DNA of 64,000 bases from Takifugu bimaculatus. Lineage: Eukaryota; Chordata; Actinopteri; Tetraodontiformes; Tetraodontidae. This document shows, one piece after another, positions 1 through 12,500 of the stretch (positions are counted from its first letter, which is position 1; each line of letters opens with the position of its first letter). The DNA is taken from the NCBI GenBank assembly GCA_004026145.2, contig CP034994.1, positions 14,056,400-14,120,399 of the forward strand, read 5' to 3'. The translations under genes were made by a program, and so were the position numbers. The notes beneath the pieces are model-generated. The model was given only the letters and a program-made list of their open reading frames with translations. It was not told the origin of the DNA and made no database searches.

Positions 1-439
1 GGCCGAGACAGAACGTAGGAGAGCGGAGGAGGAACTGTCGGGGCTCTAACCTGAGAGCCTGGGATTGTGCAACCGTGTGAGCGACACTGAACTAAATCCG
101 TGAGGCGCTGCCGTACGCTCAAGTCTGGCATTTCCTCCTCAGAATTAATAATTAAACGTGTCTTTTTAAGGCAATTAGGCAATAACTACAATCAGTTTGT
201 CAAACTGGAGTTCAACTTTAACACTTATTTAATTTTGATGGGAAATTCACGGGAATATAAGGGGCCGTAAGCATCCGACGTAGCAACTGGTAGCGGCGTG
301 AAAAGAGCAACGGCTAAAACAAAAACTGCAATTAAAGCCTGTTAAAAAGGGTTCAAATGAAAAAAGCAACTGTATTGTATTTGCTACGCTAATGTTCATT
401 ACAAACACTATAACAATCTTTCTCCCTTGGTTACCATAG
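1..439 (+). other. 3' part of dhh intron 1, no coding sequence
   Basis: This AT-rich stretch precedes the hedgehog exon 2 acceptor (AG at 438-439). I looked for the hedgehog exon 1 signature (signal peptide and the CGPGRG-type N-terminus) and did not find it, so exon 1 must lie to the left of the window. No other structure is evident here. Confidence 0.6.
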
Positions 440-1537
440 CGATGTAAGGACTGTCTGAACAGGCTAGCCCTTGCTGTGATGAACCAGTGGCCAGGGGTGC
501 ACCTGAGAGTGACAGAGGCCTGGGACGAGGACGGGCACCACCCTCCGGGCTCCTTGCACTATGAAGGCAGGGCCGTCGACATAACCACTGACGACAGGGA
601 GACGGAGAAGTACGGCCTCCTGGCTCAGCTGGCCGTGGAGGCCGGGTTTGACTGGGTCCACTATGAGTCCAAATATCACATCCACTGTTCAGTGAAAGCC
701 GGTGAGTCGAAGGGTAGCGAAGACGCCAGGTGGGGCCGGCCCGCGCCACACGTCTGATCATCTCTCCCTCTCTGCAGATCACTCCGTTGCTGTGGAGAAA
801 GGGGGCTGTTTTCCCGGCTGGTCCAGGGTGACCGTCGCCGGAGGTTTCCAGAAGAGCCTGTCGTCGCTGACCCCCGGGGACCGGGTGATGGCGCTCTCGG
901 AGACAGGCCAGGTGGTGTTCAGCCCAGTGCTCCTGTTTCTCCACCGGGATCCAGAGAGCAGGTGGAGGTTCCTCTCTCTGCAGACGGAGGATGGTCGCAG
1001 ATTGGCCGTCACCCCACATCACCTGGTCTTTTCCGACGCTCACTGCGGACCCGACAGCAGTCAGTACCAGGCGCAGTTTGCCAGCAGAGCCCAGACAGGG
1101 ACATGCGTCCTCGTCCATACTGCCGGGGGGCGAGGTACATCCATCTCGCATCGTCTCCATCACGGAAGAAGAGAGCGTGGGTGCGTACGCGCCCCTGACA
1201 GAAGCTGGGAGTGTGTTCGTTGACGGGGTGCTGGCGTCCAGCTACGCGCTGGTGGAGGACCACCGACTCGCCCACTGGGCATTCGGACCCGTGCGGCTTC
1301 TCTCCTCCGTCAGCCAGCTTCTTTGGGCAGAGCCTGAAGAGCGGAGCGATGGGAGTAAAACACCGCTGCATCCACACGCGTTTGGTCAGAGGCGACAGAA
1401 AAGTGTGTGCGAGGAACAGTACGAGCATTCGGAGCGAGGCAGGCCCACGGGGACGGACGTCTGAGGTGCACTGGTATGCTCAGCTGCTGCACAGACTCGG
1501 ATGGATCGTTTTAAACCCAGACTTATTTCATCCTTGA
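440..1537 (+). CDS. dhh: Desert hedgehog, exons 2 and 3 (5'-partial, two frameshifts)
   Basis: Secreted morphogen. Its N-terminal domain signals through Patched; its C-terminal Hint domain cleaves the precursor and attaches cholesterol. Exon 2 is 440-701, exactly the 262 bp usual for hedgehog exon 2. It encodes the MNQWPG, EAWDEDGHH, LHYEGRAVDIT and AGFDWVHYESK blocks with their zinc/calcium ligands. Exon 3 is 778-1537. It begins before the Gly-Cys-Phe autocleavage site (Cys codon 807-809) and carries the Hint VTPHH motif near 1012. The reading frame breaks in the G6 run at 1125-1130 and again between about 1340 and 1464. Frame by frame the product continues through GAYAPLTE and ends in EVHWYAQLLHRLGW...FHP, the typical hedgehog tail. 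Dropping one base at each break closes the frame at 1535-1537. Assignment to dhh rather than shh or ihh rests on the adjacent kmt2d and on divergence of the sequence. The breaks may be assembly errors. Confidence 0.85.
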
Positions 1538-1611
1538 AGCTATAGAATCCATACTGTGCGTAATACACTGCTCAGTGTTAACTTGACACTAACTTTTCTC
1601 CTGTTCAGTAC

Positions 1612-1617
1612 AATAAA
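1612..1617 (+). promoter_or_regulatory. Poly(A) signal of dhh
   Basis: A canonical AATAAA lies 75 bp after the dhh stop codon, implying a very short 3' UTR with cleavage near 1630-1640. Confidence 0.6.
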
Positions 1618-1639
1618 TGCACTAAAGTGACTCACTCGC

Positions 1640-4600
1640 TTTTTGTTACCATTGTTTTCATCATGCGCTGATATAATAACTGATATTTTATAAAAGCTGA
1701 AGAATGGTTACCATTTTAGAGACTATTTATAATTCAATTTATTTCTTTATATATATTCTAATGGGATAGGAATGAATTTTCCCATATGAATGAAAGCTTT
1801 ATTTTTGTACCAGCTGAAACATAATATATACCTATTTTATGTTAATTACACCCCATTAGTTGTATTTTAAGGTCACAGAAAACATTAAAATGAAGCGAAC
1901 TTGGTCTGTCTTGCTAACACGTCCGTCCATTTGCATGTTCCATACTCGGAGTGTGCGAAAGATCATTTCTGTGGGTCTCAGCTGAGAATTATGAGCTCAG
2001 GGGCTGCAGCGGAACTGTTGTTCAACAGGCTGGCTGGTTAATAAAAAACTACGATGTGCTTAATACTTTCCCACTGCGCTGCCACCTTAGAGGACAATCG
2101 TTTATTTACTTTAAGGAATCTATGTGAATTCTTACAATCTCTGAGGATGTCTAGAATAAAAAGGCTTTTTATTTTTGGTCACCAGCTTTATAATTGCTCA
2201 CTGGTTTAACACTGTCCTTTGTTTAATTTCTACCACTTTGCATCTCACATTATCATTCTGTTTAATAATGTTTCCAGCCCTGTTTTTATTCGTAAATTAA
2301 ATCATGATTTTAAACGTATTAAAACTTCATGAAATCCTTCCACGGCTGGAGGCGATATTTGGGGAAAGCGCGCCGCCTGGTGGCGAAACAGATGCAAGCC
2401 GATTGTTTGCTTGTCAATCATTTCTCAAGGTTGTTGTGTATTATCTATTAGTATTGCCGTGTTATCAATAAAGGATGTTATAGCTTATTTATGAAAGAAG
2501 AGAAAATAAAAATATATGCAGAAGAATATTTATCTGTGGAAAAAATACACACGAGCAGATAAAGTGCGCTCTCCTCTGTTGTTAACATCTGTGGAGGTAT
2601 TTCTAGGGGATTATCCTTGAGATGCAGGAGGCAGATGGCAGATGGGAAAGCATCGGCTCTGCTGACTATCCAATAAGAAGCCAGCAGTGGCCTAATCCCA
2701 CCCTCCGTATGCGCCCGACAGCCAATGGGTTGGTGTCCGCCATCCAAGCTTTGGCCCCCCTGCGCCCAAAATCTAATCTAATCTCGTTTAAACTGAATGT
2801 GGAATGAAGTAATCCTGTCAGAGGGACGAGCAGTAACCTCCTTTCCGAGCAGGAGCCTGCGTTTCAGAGAGAAATGTTGGTTCGAGCAGCAGTTTCAGCA
2901 AACTTTCGGTGACAAACTCTGCATAATTCATTCATTCGGGGGGAAAAAATCATCTTATGTAACAGTTTTCCAACGAGAGCAGAAAGGCACAAACCTAAAA
3001 TTCTCCTGACTGGCCTGAATAAATGAGTATTTCCATTCACGGCGCACTTTGGCAGGTTTTGTCGGCTCACACTACGCGAGTTTAATAACCCAAAAACACC
3101 ACATGGAGCTAATCGGTGCCGCACACAGGTTAGACGTGTTTCCGCACTTAAACTGCAAAAGGAATACCCAGAATTCCGGTACTCATGCAGAGACCGGCTG
3201 CAGCAGGTGGCCGTTCAGGTCCACATCACCTTTACATCAGTGTTTTTTCCTGCCTAACATGGCCGCCGTTTGGCCGCAGGGCTCGTCAGAGAATATAAAG
3301 TAGCTGCTGTAGATTAAATCACTGACCTTCTCGTAATGGGACACACTGTTACTCAATCTAATTTTCTCTGAGTTCACGGGATCGTTCCAATGACATCCAG
3401 GCCCGGGCTGTGTGCGCTGCCCCCGGGCCTTTTTTGCGGCCAGTGAATGGAGATTAATGTGCAGTTGGGTTTTCTGAGAGCTTTGCGGCTGCGGCCGGCA
3501 GAACAATGGGTGCGTTTGATGTGGGGAGAAAGTTTCTGGTGGGCTGTTTTTGCACGTTGTCAAAACTGAAATGCTCTTCCCAAACAGTCATCTGTTGTGG
3601 GTCATTTGTGGGGTTTTCTGACGTTTTCTCACACTGATAAGGGAAGTAAAAGGTCAACGAGCCCTGGCCCAACATGACCCTTTAGGCTGCTCATCCCCAG
3701 CAAAATACAATGAGTAATATATGCCAAGGAAATCAATAAAGACAGTATCAATTAGCGCACCTTTTCAAAGAATTATACACTAAAACGGATTCATTTATGG
3801 TTTAACACCTTAATAACACTTGAAAATGGCCGAGTTCCTCTTGATGTGTGTAAATCTATAGTATAGTCAAACAAGGCCTGTGAGCCAGCATACACAACCA
3901 AACAGATTAGTAAATGGATTAAACGATTTTATTGGATTTATTATCGGTAAACCTGCTGAAACTCGGTTGACAGATTAGGCCAGATTCGGATAAACCTGTA
4001 AAATGTGCAGAACCAAGCGGAAGAAGAAGGTGTTGATAAAGATCTTGTTTTTTTGCGAAATTGTTGCAATGACAAAACTCATCTACATGCAGGAATATGA
4101 CTGATTCGTGCTTTTAGGAGGAATTCATGTAACGACAAGACGGAATAAGTGACAGAGTAATGAAATAATGGCTCCCCGATGTGAAGATGACCTAATATCT
4201 GATGGAACGTTTCCATTTTTCAGGTGGTCTGCGCAAACCAGATTAATAGCTGTTGGTGAGACTGCGTGGAACGTTGCCAGTTGTACAACCAAAACCCCGC
4301 ACATTCGTTTCGAAGAATAAAACATAATCATGCGCCTTCATCTGAATGAATCAACATTTGACGTAGTTGTTATTAGCCTGTTAGCAGCGGCTAACCGGCT
4401 ACTTGGCGGAACTGTGTGAAAAACCAAAATGATGCTAGAGACTCATGCGAGTTAATCAAAGTTCCTCTGCAGAGTTCTGGCAGATAAATGCCTGCAGCCG
4501 ACTGAAACGTCAAAAAAAATGATAGACCGTAATGTCGACACAGGTGCAGGTCGCAATTTACGCATGCAATAGTTTGAGCACAGTTGCAGAATCTGTATCG

Positions 4601-7026
4601 AGATTTCACAACTGACTAGAGGCTAGTCCGTTTTTAGTTATTAGCATTCGTGCTAAAATAGTGTGCAAAACCCGAGTCAGCGACATGGTCTTTAGAACTC
4701 AATAAAGTTGGAATTATTAATCTGTGCGGTCTGAAGACACGCATGGGATGTCTACGGTCCCCCGGTCGTCTGTGAACACTCGACACAAAGCACGATTTGC
4801 TGGCTCTGTAGCTAGCCGTAGCAGCTAGCTGCTGCACCGCACTGCCTTCCGCCGACGTGCACTTCCCCCACTCTCCCTCCAGCCGGCTAGCCGCAGCGTT
4901 AGTCCGGTACATAAAATGAAGCGACTATCAGCATTTTGGGGACCTTCGTGGCTCTTTGGATTTTGCTGATGCATGACGAGACGATACTGTTTTTGTGAGG
5001 TGGGTTTTTTTCAATACCTGTCGCTTTTAACTTCTTGCAAACGGCATATCTAAAGACACACCAACCCTGACCTTAGACCGGGTAATGTTAGCTCTGCAAT
5101 CGCAACATTTAGCCGTTAGCTTCGACTAGATGGAGCCGTCTATTTGCTGGAAAAGTAGCTCGATTACCTGTACGCTAACTTTTGATGGATATTTGCTCTA
5201 CACTGGCTGTGTCCCGGACACGGTGTACGGCGCAGTCAGTAAACAACTGCAGAAACGTTTGACTGAGTGGAAGCGATGGAACATTTTCACCCTATTTATC
5301 CGCGTTTAGACACTTTGCTGCTACGTCACCGTTGCTTGTTATTAGCCTTTCCGTATCAGTGTGCGGCTGCTGACATGGGACCAGGCTATTTCCTGGAGCC
5401 AACCATGCCTTTGAAGTGTTTACATTGAGGAATCGCGCATAGCTCTGCAAATGTTCCAACTATTAAATAGAAAAGTGGCACCGGGACTGAACAACTAGCG
5501 ATGTGTGCTAACGTTACACTTTATCAACACGCACGCACGATGGAACATTGATTTGAAACGTTAACATATTTAATAGGAACTTCAGCTAGCCACGATGTTG
5601 AAACGTCAACTTCAACATCACGTCAATTACTTTTGTCCCGGACTAAGCCACCGAACTTGCAAAGAACATTATTACGATCTAATCTATTGGTGATAGTAGT
5701 TTACACCGAACATCTATTGGGTTTGTGCAGAACTTGGGTTTGAGTTTGGGTCGCTGTCGACATTTGTGATTTCTCTTTTCCAGTGTCGTCGCTAACGACT
5801 TCATTTATCACGGTGATGTAACAACAACCTTTGGTGGAGAAAATGTATCAGTCAGCTTAACTTGGTCTACCGTCATGTTTTGTCCCACACGTCGTTTTTG
5901 TGTCGGTGGAATGGCCGATGGTGGATGTTGGTTCAGTGTTGCCTGATTTGCGGGATGTAAACGCCACAGTTCTGGCTGAACATGCATTTGAAACACTTGA
6001 GAATTGTGCCATTGCAACAATAGACATGGGATTGCAGCTGCCTTGGTTTCCTGGCATTTTTCTTTGCGAGTTGTTCTGCATTACTGATTAAGAGCAGCTT
6101 CAATTCCTGGATTACACGTCTGCTTCCAGCTGCCGTATCGACGACCGCAGAGAACATTGTGCGAGGGATTCCTACAGGATGTTATTTCCCTCATTGTTGT
6201 CTTATTTTATTTCGCAACTGACGAAACGCAGCACGGCCAAGGTAGATCTGCATCTAAGAGACCCCCCCCCACTCATTGTGTTTGATGTCTGATGGATAGA
6301 ACCCAGAGAATAGCATCACGGAGACATTATTGGGTCATCCGCATCATCCAAATGCCAAATATTTATGAGGCGATTCAGCGTAGATATAACAAACAATACC
6401 AATTGGAAATAACGTTTCCGCCCCAGTATTGTCTTTTTTTGAGGTAGAGAAGTACATTTAACTTCCGGTTATTTTCTCGGTGGGTAAAATGGTGAACCCG
6501 TTCAGCTCTGCGTTGTTTGTTTTAGTATTTTGTTAATGGCGTGAATGTGTGAGCGGAACTAAGTTACGGGCGGCTGAGGTTCTACACGAAATGAGTCCCG
6601 CTGCAACAGGAAGTTCTGCACACGGAAGTTGTGTGTTCTTTGTGTATCCCGTTTTACGGCTGTTTTTATTTATAAAAACACCACTCTACTCTTGGGAATT
6701 TATGTTTCTGCACGCAGCCTTTTCGCCGCTTTGGAGTATGCGTGGCTGGGTAAGAAACGTAAAGAATTGTTTAAGCGGTTTCCGCCCGGTACGTCTCCTG
6801 TAACACTCGCGCTATTTTCCCGAGTTAGCGAGAAAGGTCGATTACATCGCTGGTAACGTGTGTGCGATTAACATATGGAAATCACAGGCAACGACACGAC
6901 GGCATCGTGCAAAGGAATGCGTTAAGTTGATGTCAACCTTGCTTTTGGAGTTACTGGAGGTCTGATTAGTTCGGTGTGACAGGTCACTTATTGCAATTTC
7001 GTATGATAATAAACAAATACTGGCTG

Positions 7027-7029
<3 letters not shown>
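1640..7029. other. dhh-kmt2d intergenic region including the kmt2d promoter side
   Basis: No exon of a recognised gene was found on either strand, and there is no RHEB-like GTPase although RHEBL1 sits between DHH and KMT2D in mammals. The part around 4.6-5.6 kb is rich in GCTAGC/GTTAGC words and CpG, a composition I associate with teleost promoter and first-exon regions. It is the best place for the non-coding first exon of kmt2d, but I could not fix its donor site. Short open frames here show no conserved motif. Confidence 0.4.
2370..2383 (-). promoter_or_regulatory. CTCF-like motif
   Basis: Read on the minus strand this is CCACCAGGCGGCGC, one mismatch from the vertebrate CTCF core CCACCAGGGGGCGC. 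It lies between dhh and kmt2d. Motif match only; occupancy is unknown. Confidence 0.4.

Positions 7030-7062
<33 letters not shown>
7030..7062. repeat. (TG)16 microsatellite
   Basis: An uninterrupted TG dinucleotide run about 500 bp before the first coding exon of kmt2d. Confidence 0.9.
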
Positions 7063-7063
<1 letters not shown>

Positions 7064-7202
7064 TGTTTTTTGTGTGCAGACTCGTAAAACGTGTAGCCTT
7101 AAGCTCACAGTGTCACATTTGGTTTAAGGCTTTTTTTTTTTTATAAACTATCATATAAGAGGCTTTTCACAGCACCACATTCTTGAATTTGGTAGTTTTA
7201 TT

Positions 7203-7400
7203 CCCCTCCGCCAATGAGATGTGATAGCCGGCGTTTATTTATCTGTCTGTAACTCGACAGATTACGTACAGATTTTCGTGAAATTTTCTGGAAATGGTCA
7301 CGGGACAAGGAACCTGATTACAATTTGGTGATGTTCTGGATTTCAGAGGGGTTTCGACCCTTGATTATTTAAAGTTCAGGGCCAGGGGCTGATCATTAAG
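7203..7400. repeat. Probable dispersed repeat fragment
   Basis: The stretch contains CCCCTCCGCCAATGAG, a TTTATCTGTCTGTAACTC segment and GATTTTCGTGAAATTTTCTGG. To my recollection this word order is typical of a dispersed, decayed element common in fish and invertebrate genomes. There is no coding capacity and no clear terminal repeats. Family not identified. Confidence 0.35.
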
Positions 7401-7463
7401 CAACCTTCACCATTATGTTACCTTTTTGTATTTTTTTCTATGCTAATTTGCTTTTTTTTTTAA

Positions 7464-7485
7464 CCCCCCCCCCCCCCCCCCCCCC
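7464..7485. repeat. C22 homopolymer
   Basis: A run of 22 cytosines after a T-rich stretch, just upstream of the acceptor of the kmt2d start-codon exon. Its exact length is likely unreliable in any assembly. Confidence 0.85.
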
Positions 7486-7569
7486 AAAAACAACTCTTCT
7501 AAGATTCTAAGGTTTTATTCCTTTTTCAATGGCAGATCTCTCTAAAGGAGGTCAAAATCAGCACAGGGA

Positions 7570-9550
7570 ATGGACGAGCAGAAATCAAACTGCGAAGAGA
7601 ATGACTCTGAACCAACAGGTACTTTTCCACGCCTCATCATCAAATCCAATGATCAGTAAGATCTGTTTCTTGTTGCTTTAAAAGCGAAGTCCTAATGGTT
7701 TAGAATACGTTTTCTCAATGTGTGGTCAAGATAATAAACAGAATGATTTCAATGGCTATCTATTAATGGATAGTCAATAATTTCTTTGTGGTCTGGAGAA
7801 AGTCCCTATCCTTATCTTCTCCTTTTCCATAGCTGATGATAATGCCTCATCAAAGCAGCTTGAGGAGGATTCCAAAACCTGTACTGCTGCTGAAGATGTG
7901 TCTGGTTCCACTGTAGCATCTTCAAGCACACATATGTAAGCAGTTTTAAAATGCAGATTATAAAGGATGTTGCTTGTACCATATCAAACGATCGAGTAAC
8001 AAAAGATAAAACATATTTTAACCAGTATTCACTGTAACTTTGCAGAGAGAGTGTTCAGGTCTGTGCACTTTGTAACTGTGTGGAGTGGAGTCTGCACGGG
8101 CAGCGGGAACTGAGATACTTTGGGCCATTTTCTGAGTGGCGGACCCTCCAGCCCTCAAGTACTCCATTGCCTCAACCCGGAAATGATGACTTGTCTTCCA
8201 TTGGCTTTTCAGTTCTGCCCTGTTTGGCAGCACTCCTTGATGACTCAGGTTGGCCCAAAGACATTTAGCCGCTATTATTAGGGTATTATCTGTTGACAAC
8301 CTGAAAAATAAATTGTAATTTTGGCTTATATTAAACAGGGGGTTGTTGGGTCCATCATTGGTGTGCTGTATGGTCTGAGGGAGTGAAGCAGCATGAAAAT
8401 GACAAGCTAAAAGATGTGGATAAGGCAGTTATCTCAGGAATACCGCGGGTGAGTACACATTTATAAATTTGTTTGTTGTGAGTACACATTTATAAACTAA
8501 AAAAAGTGTACATTTTATTTTGGCAATAAGAAATCCTAATTGTATTTTGAATTGATTCCAGCTTTGCGAACACTGCAAAAGGCTGGGTGCAACCATTCGG
8601 TGCCACGCTGAGGGCTGCTCGCGGTTCTACCACTTCCCCTGCTCAGCAGCCAGTGGATCCTTCCAGTCGATGAAGCAGCTGCTTCTTCTCTGCCCTGAGC
8701 ACATAGACAAGGCAAAGGAGTTGGGTAAGGAACTATAAAATATTGTCAGAAGTATTACAATTTTTGGTTAGCCACACAGTACAGTGCTATCAACAAAAAA
8801 ATCTCAATTTTTTTTTTCTTCAAAATTCTAAAAACAAAATGTTAAAGTTTTGTTTAGATTGACTTGATTGATTTTTTTTGTTCTTTGTAGCAGGTGAAGA
8901 GGCTTGTTGTGCAGTGTGTGACTCGGCAGGAGAGCTCTCAGACTTATTGTTCTGTACGGGTTGTGGCCAACATTATCATGCGGCCTGCTTGGAGATTGGA
9001 GCCACGCCCATCCAGCGGGCAGGATGGCAGTGCCCAGAGTGTAAAGTGTGCCAGACATGCAGGTGTTTCATCAGTGCAGATACTTTGTCTGAACATTGCA
9101 TCGGATTCACAGTTTTCCAGGACGTTTACATTTTGAGTTTTAATTTCCTTAGGAAACCAGGAGAAGATTCCAAAATGTTGGTATGTGATGCCTGTGATAA
9201 GGGCTACCACACCTTCTGTCTCCAGCCAGCTATGGATTCCCTTCCCACTGACCCCTGGAAGTGTAAAGTAAGTCAAATTTGCCAGTTATCGTGTTTTTGA
9301 GAGAATAGCATAATTTTAAAAAGCAAGGTGAGTGTACTGTACATTTAATTCCTGTCATTTTCTATGTCAGAGGTGTCGCGTTTGCACAGGACTGTGGTGC
9401 CCGTGGATTGGAATTACCAGGTTCCACCCAGTGGTTCGAGAATTATGCTGTGTGTGAGGCTTGCCAGCATCACCGCAACTGTACCTGCAGCGTGTGTAAC
9501 AAGCCAGATGGCTCGGCTGCCACTTTGCAGTCCTGCAGCGTGTGCCATAG
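7570..9550 (+). other. kmt2d: kmt2d coding exons 1-8: N-terminal PHD cluster
   Basis: Exons: 7570-7618, 7833-7935, 8046-8248, 8339-8448, 8562-8724, 8891-9062, 9153-9267, 9371-9550. The first exon also carries about 34 nt of 5' UTR from 7536. Exons 3-5 (residues about 52-209) form an extended PHD: CALCNC, HGQREL, a WVHHWCAVWS block and YHFPCS. Exon 6 holds PHD2 (CAVCDSAGEL, FCTGCGQHYHAACL) and exon 7 holds PHD3 (MLVCDACDKGYHTFCL). Exon 8 continues the cysteine-rich array but carries a +1 break at 9389-9390. Exon 6 has a tandem CAG acceptor. These modules are reader domains for chromatin. Confidence 0.9.
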
Positions 9551-12500
9551 GTTGGTTTAACTAAGAAGTGTGACAGTTAACAGATGTTTAGATAAAATAA
9601 GAGCTTAGGTGCTAAATCAATCTGTCTTGAAATAGGTTGGTGCACAGCGGGTGTACTTTACCGAAGGAGCTTTCAGAAGACAAATGCATCTGTCTGCATT
9701 GCAAAGAGCAGCTGCCTGTCACTCAGCCACACACAGCAGAGATCCAAACCAGAGAGGCACCTGAGGACACTGCAGGACAGGTTGATTTGATAGAGATGAC
9801 AATCCAAACGGATGCAGCTATGACAACAGAAGAGCACATGGATGTTCCGGAGGTCACCCCAAGGCACAAAAGCTTAGCGGAGACTGATCAGATAGAGGCC
9901 AGTGCTAACACAGAGACACCCATGGACTTGGGTAAGTGTAAGTGGGATTGACCAAAGAAGAAAATAATAAATGAATGCTTCTATTTATATCTATAAGGGG
10001 AATCTATAAAGATATATTTGCTATAATTTTGGATATAGGGATGGAGGCTGTTGAAGCAGCAGAGGTTACGGAGAAGATTACTGGTGAAGAGAGGGTTGCA
10101 AAAGAAGAAATCACGTTAGAGACACCGCTCATGTCTACAGGTAAAATTGGCATAATTACACCTAAACATGAAGCAGTTCTTCGTTTATAGTAGTAGGAAA
10201 TACTAACTATAATAAATCTCATGTAGAATGTGTGACAATAAAAGAGGGGCTTTCTGTCAAAGAAGAGGGGGTGGAAGTGCCAGTCAGCCAGGGGACCCAA
10301 ACCTCAGAAATCCAGTCCTGCAAGCCTGAAGTAGATCCATCACCATCACGGCCAGGGCCAGATCAGAAAGAGACCACATCTTCAGTGGAGCAGCAAGCAG
10401 AGTTATTGAAAAGTAACCATGATGTTTGGCCAGTCACAAATCAACTCGGTGAGTACCTTTTGTTTGTTACCTTTTTGTTGGGGATCATTCACACATGAAA
10501 AAAGATGAAATAAAAGAACTATTTTGCAGATGCAAATGAAGCTTCCTCTGCTGTAGATATGGAAGGGACATCGCTACCTCACTCTGAGGAAGAGGAAGAA
10601 GACGACGATGATGATCCACTGAGAGAAGAACGGTGTCTGGTCATAAAGCAAGAGCTGCAGGAACAAAAGATTAAGCCTGACCTGCTCTTGGACGAGACGT
10701 CCAATCTAAGTCATGGAGATGAGAGCAGCAGTGGTTTTCTGGGTTCCCCCGGAGAACCTGATGCTCATCTTTCTATGGAGTTTGGTCTGGAGTCTGGTGC
10801 CCATTCGCATGCAGATAACCTGCTGACTGAGACGGATGATTCACTCCCTTTTGAACCTCTCAGAAGCGATCGGGAGAAGGTGAAACGCAGAGGGTCTCCA
10901 GGCCGCTCACGGATGAAACAGGTGAAATCTCCGCACATGTAGGACAGCTTTTCTATTTTTCATGCACTTTCAAAACAGTTTTCTTACAGCAATTTCTTGT
11001 ATATTTTAGAGCCGAAGCAGTGGTTTTCCAGGGAGGCGTAGACCTCGAGGAGGTGGTGGAGGAAGAGGGCGTGGTGGGAGGTCACGCCTGAAAGCCATGG
11101 CCTCCTGCATTGATGCTGTGTTGGTAAGCTATCTGCTCTCATATTGTTTTGTATTATTTAAATAATAAAAAGATACATTTAAAAAAAAATATATATATAG
11201 ATAGTTATTTCCGTTGTAATTTTTGTGTAATGTGCTTGTAATTTAGCAGCTAAGCATGGCCTCAGACACTGGAGTAACCAAGGAGGAAGAGGAGGAAGAA
11301 GATGACACCATGCAGAACACAGTTGTCCTTTTCTCAAACACTGACAAATTTGTCCTTCTCCAGGTACAGTTTTTTGTGTTTGAAACATTCTTTACTTTGA
11401 GTATATTTTTTATGTTTTCATATTAATTTTTTCTTCCATTTTAGGACATGTGCGTCGTGTGTGGCAGTTTTGGAAAGGGTTCCGAGGGGCAGTTACTGGC
11501 TTGTGCACAATGCGCCCAGTGTTACCATCCTTACTGTGTCAACAGCAAAGTAAAATATTATCTCTTATTGTTTTATAGCTGCATTTAGTCAACCAATAGA
11601 GATTAAATGTTTGGGGTTTTTTTTGTCCATAGATCACTAAGACAAAGCTACGTAAGGGCTGGCGCTGTTTGGAATGTATTGTTTGCGAGATGTGTGGGAA
11701 AGCCTCAGACCCCTCCCGTCTTCTGCTTTGCGATGACTGCGATGTCAGTTATCACACCTATTGCTTGGACCCACCCCTGCACAATGTTCCAAAGGGTGGT
11801 TGGAAGTGCAAATGGTAAAGATGAAGAGCACAGTACTTTGTTTAGTCTTGTAGCTTAAATGGGGTCACATGGAAATGAAGACTGGTGAATTTGCATATTA
11901 TGTAAAATATATGGAGCCACAGCCTTGCAAGAGCAATTTGACTGTCCACCTCTTAGCTTCTTGTTTCTGTTGAATCACAGCATTGTTTTTTCATATTTTA
12001 GCTGCATTAGGTCATTGTTCCTTCTTTATGTATTTGCAGGTGTGTATGCTGTGTCCAGTGTGGGTCCAACACACCAGGTTTCCACTGTGAGTGGCAGAAC
12101 AACTATACCCACTGTGGGCCATGTGCCAGTCTTGTCACTTGCCCGGTGTGCAGAGAGAACTTCATGGAGGAGGAGCTGCTTCTGCAGTGTCAGTATTGCG
12201 ATCGGTGGGTACTGTTCATCAACGTGCATACATGCACAAAACAAAGATACTGCTATGAGACGGGACAGGATTATTTTAATATTTTTCTCGCTAAAAAAGG
12301 AGATGTTTGATGTGTGATTTGTCATGAAAATGATGCATACCTGTGTGCTTGGATAGGTGGGTTCACGCTGTCTGTGAGAGTCTCTACACTGAGGATGAGG
12401 TGGAACAAGCTTCTGATGAAGGCTTTGCATGCACGTACTGTGCTCCATATGTTCCAAAACCCGTGGGTAAGTCTAAGAACGTGATAAAGACACAACATAG

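Noticed and set aside
440..1537. dhh as a true pseudogene
   Set aside because: The signalling exon and splice sites are intact, and the two breaks have the same sign as those in essential kmt2d, so assembly error is more likely.
4634..4912. 92-residue minus-strand open frame near the presumed kmt2d promoter
   Set aside because: No domain, no splice or poly(A) context; lies in CpG-rich sequence where open frames arise by chance.
1640..7200. rhebl1 or another gene between dhh and kmt2d
   Set aside because: No GTPase motif or convincing splice-bounded exon was found in any frame.
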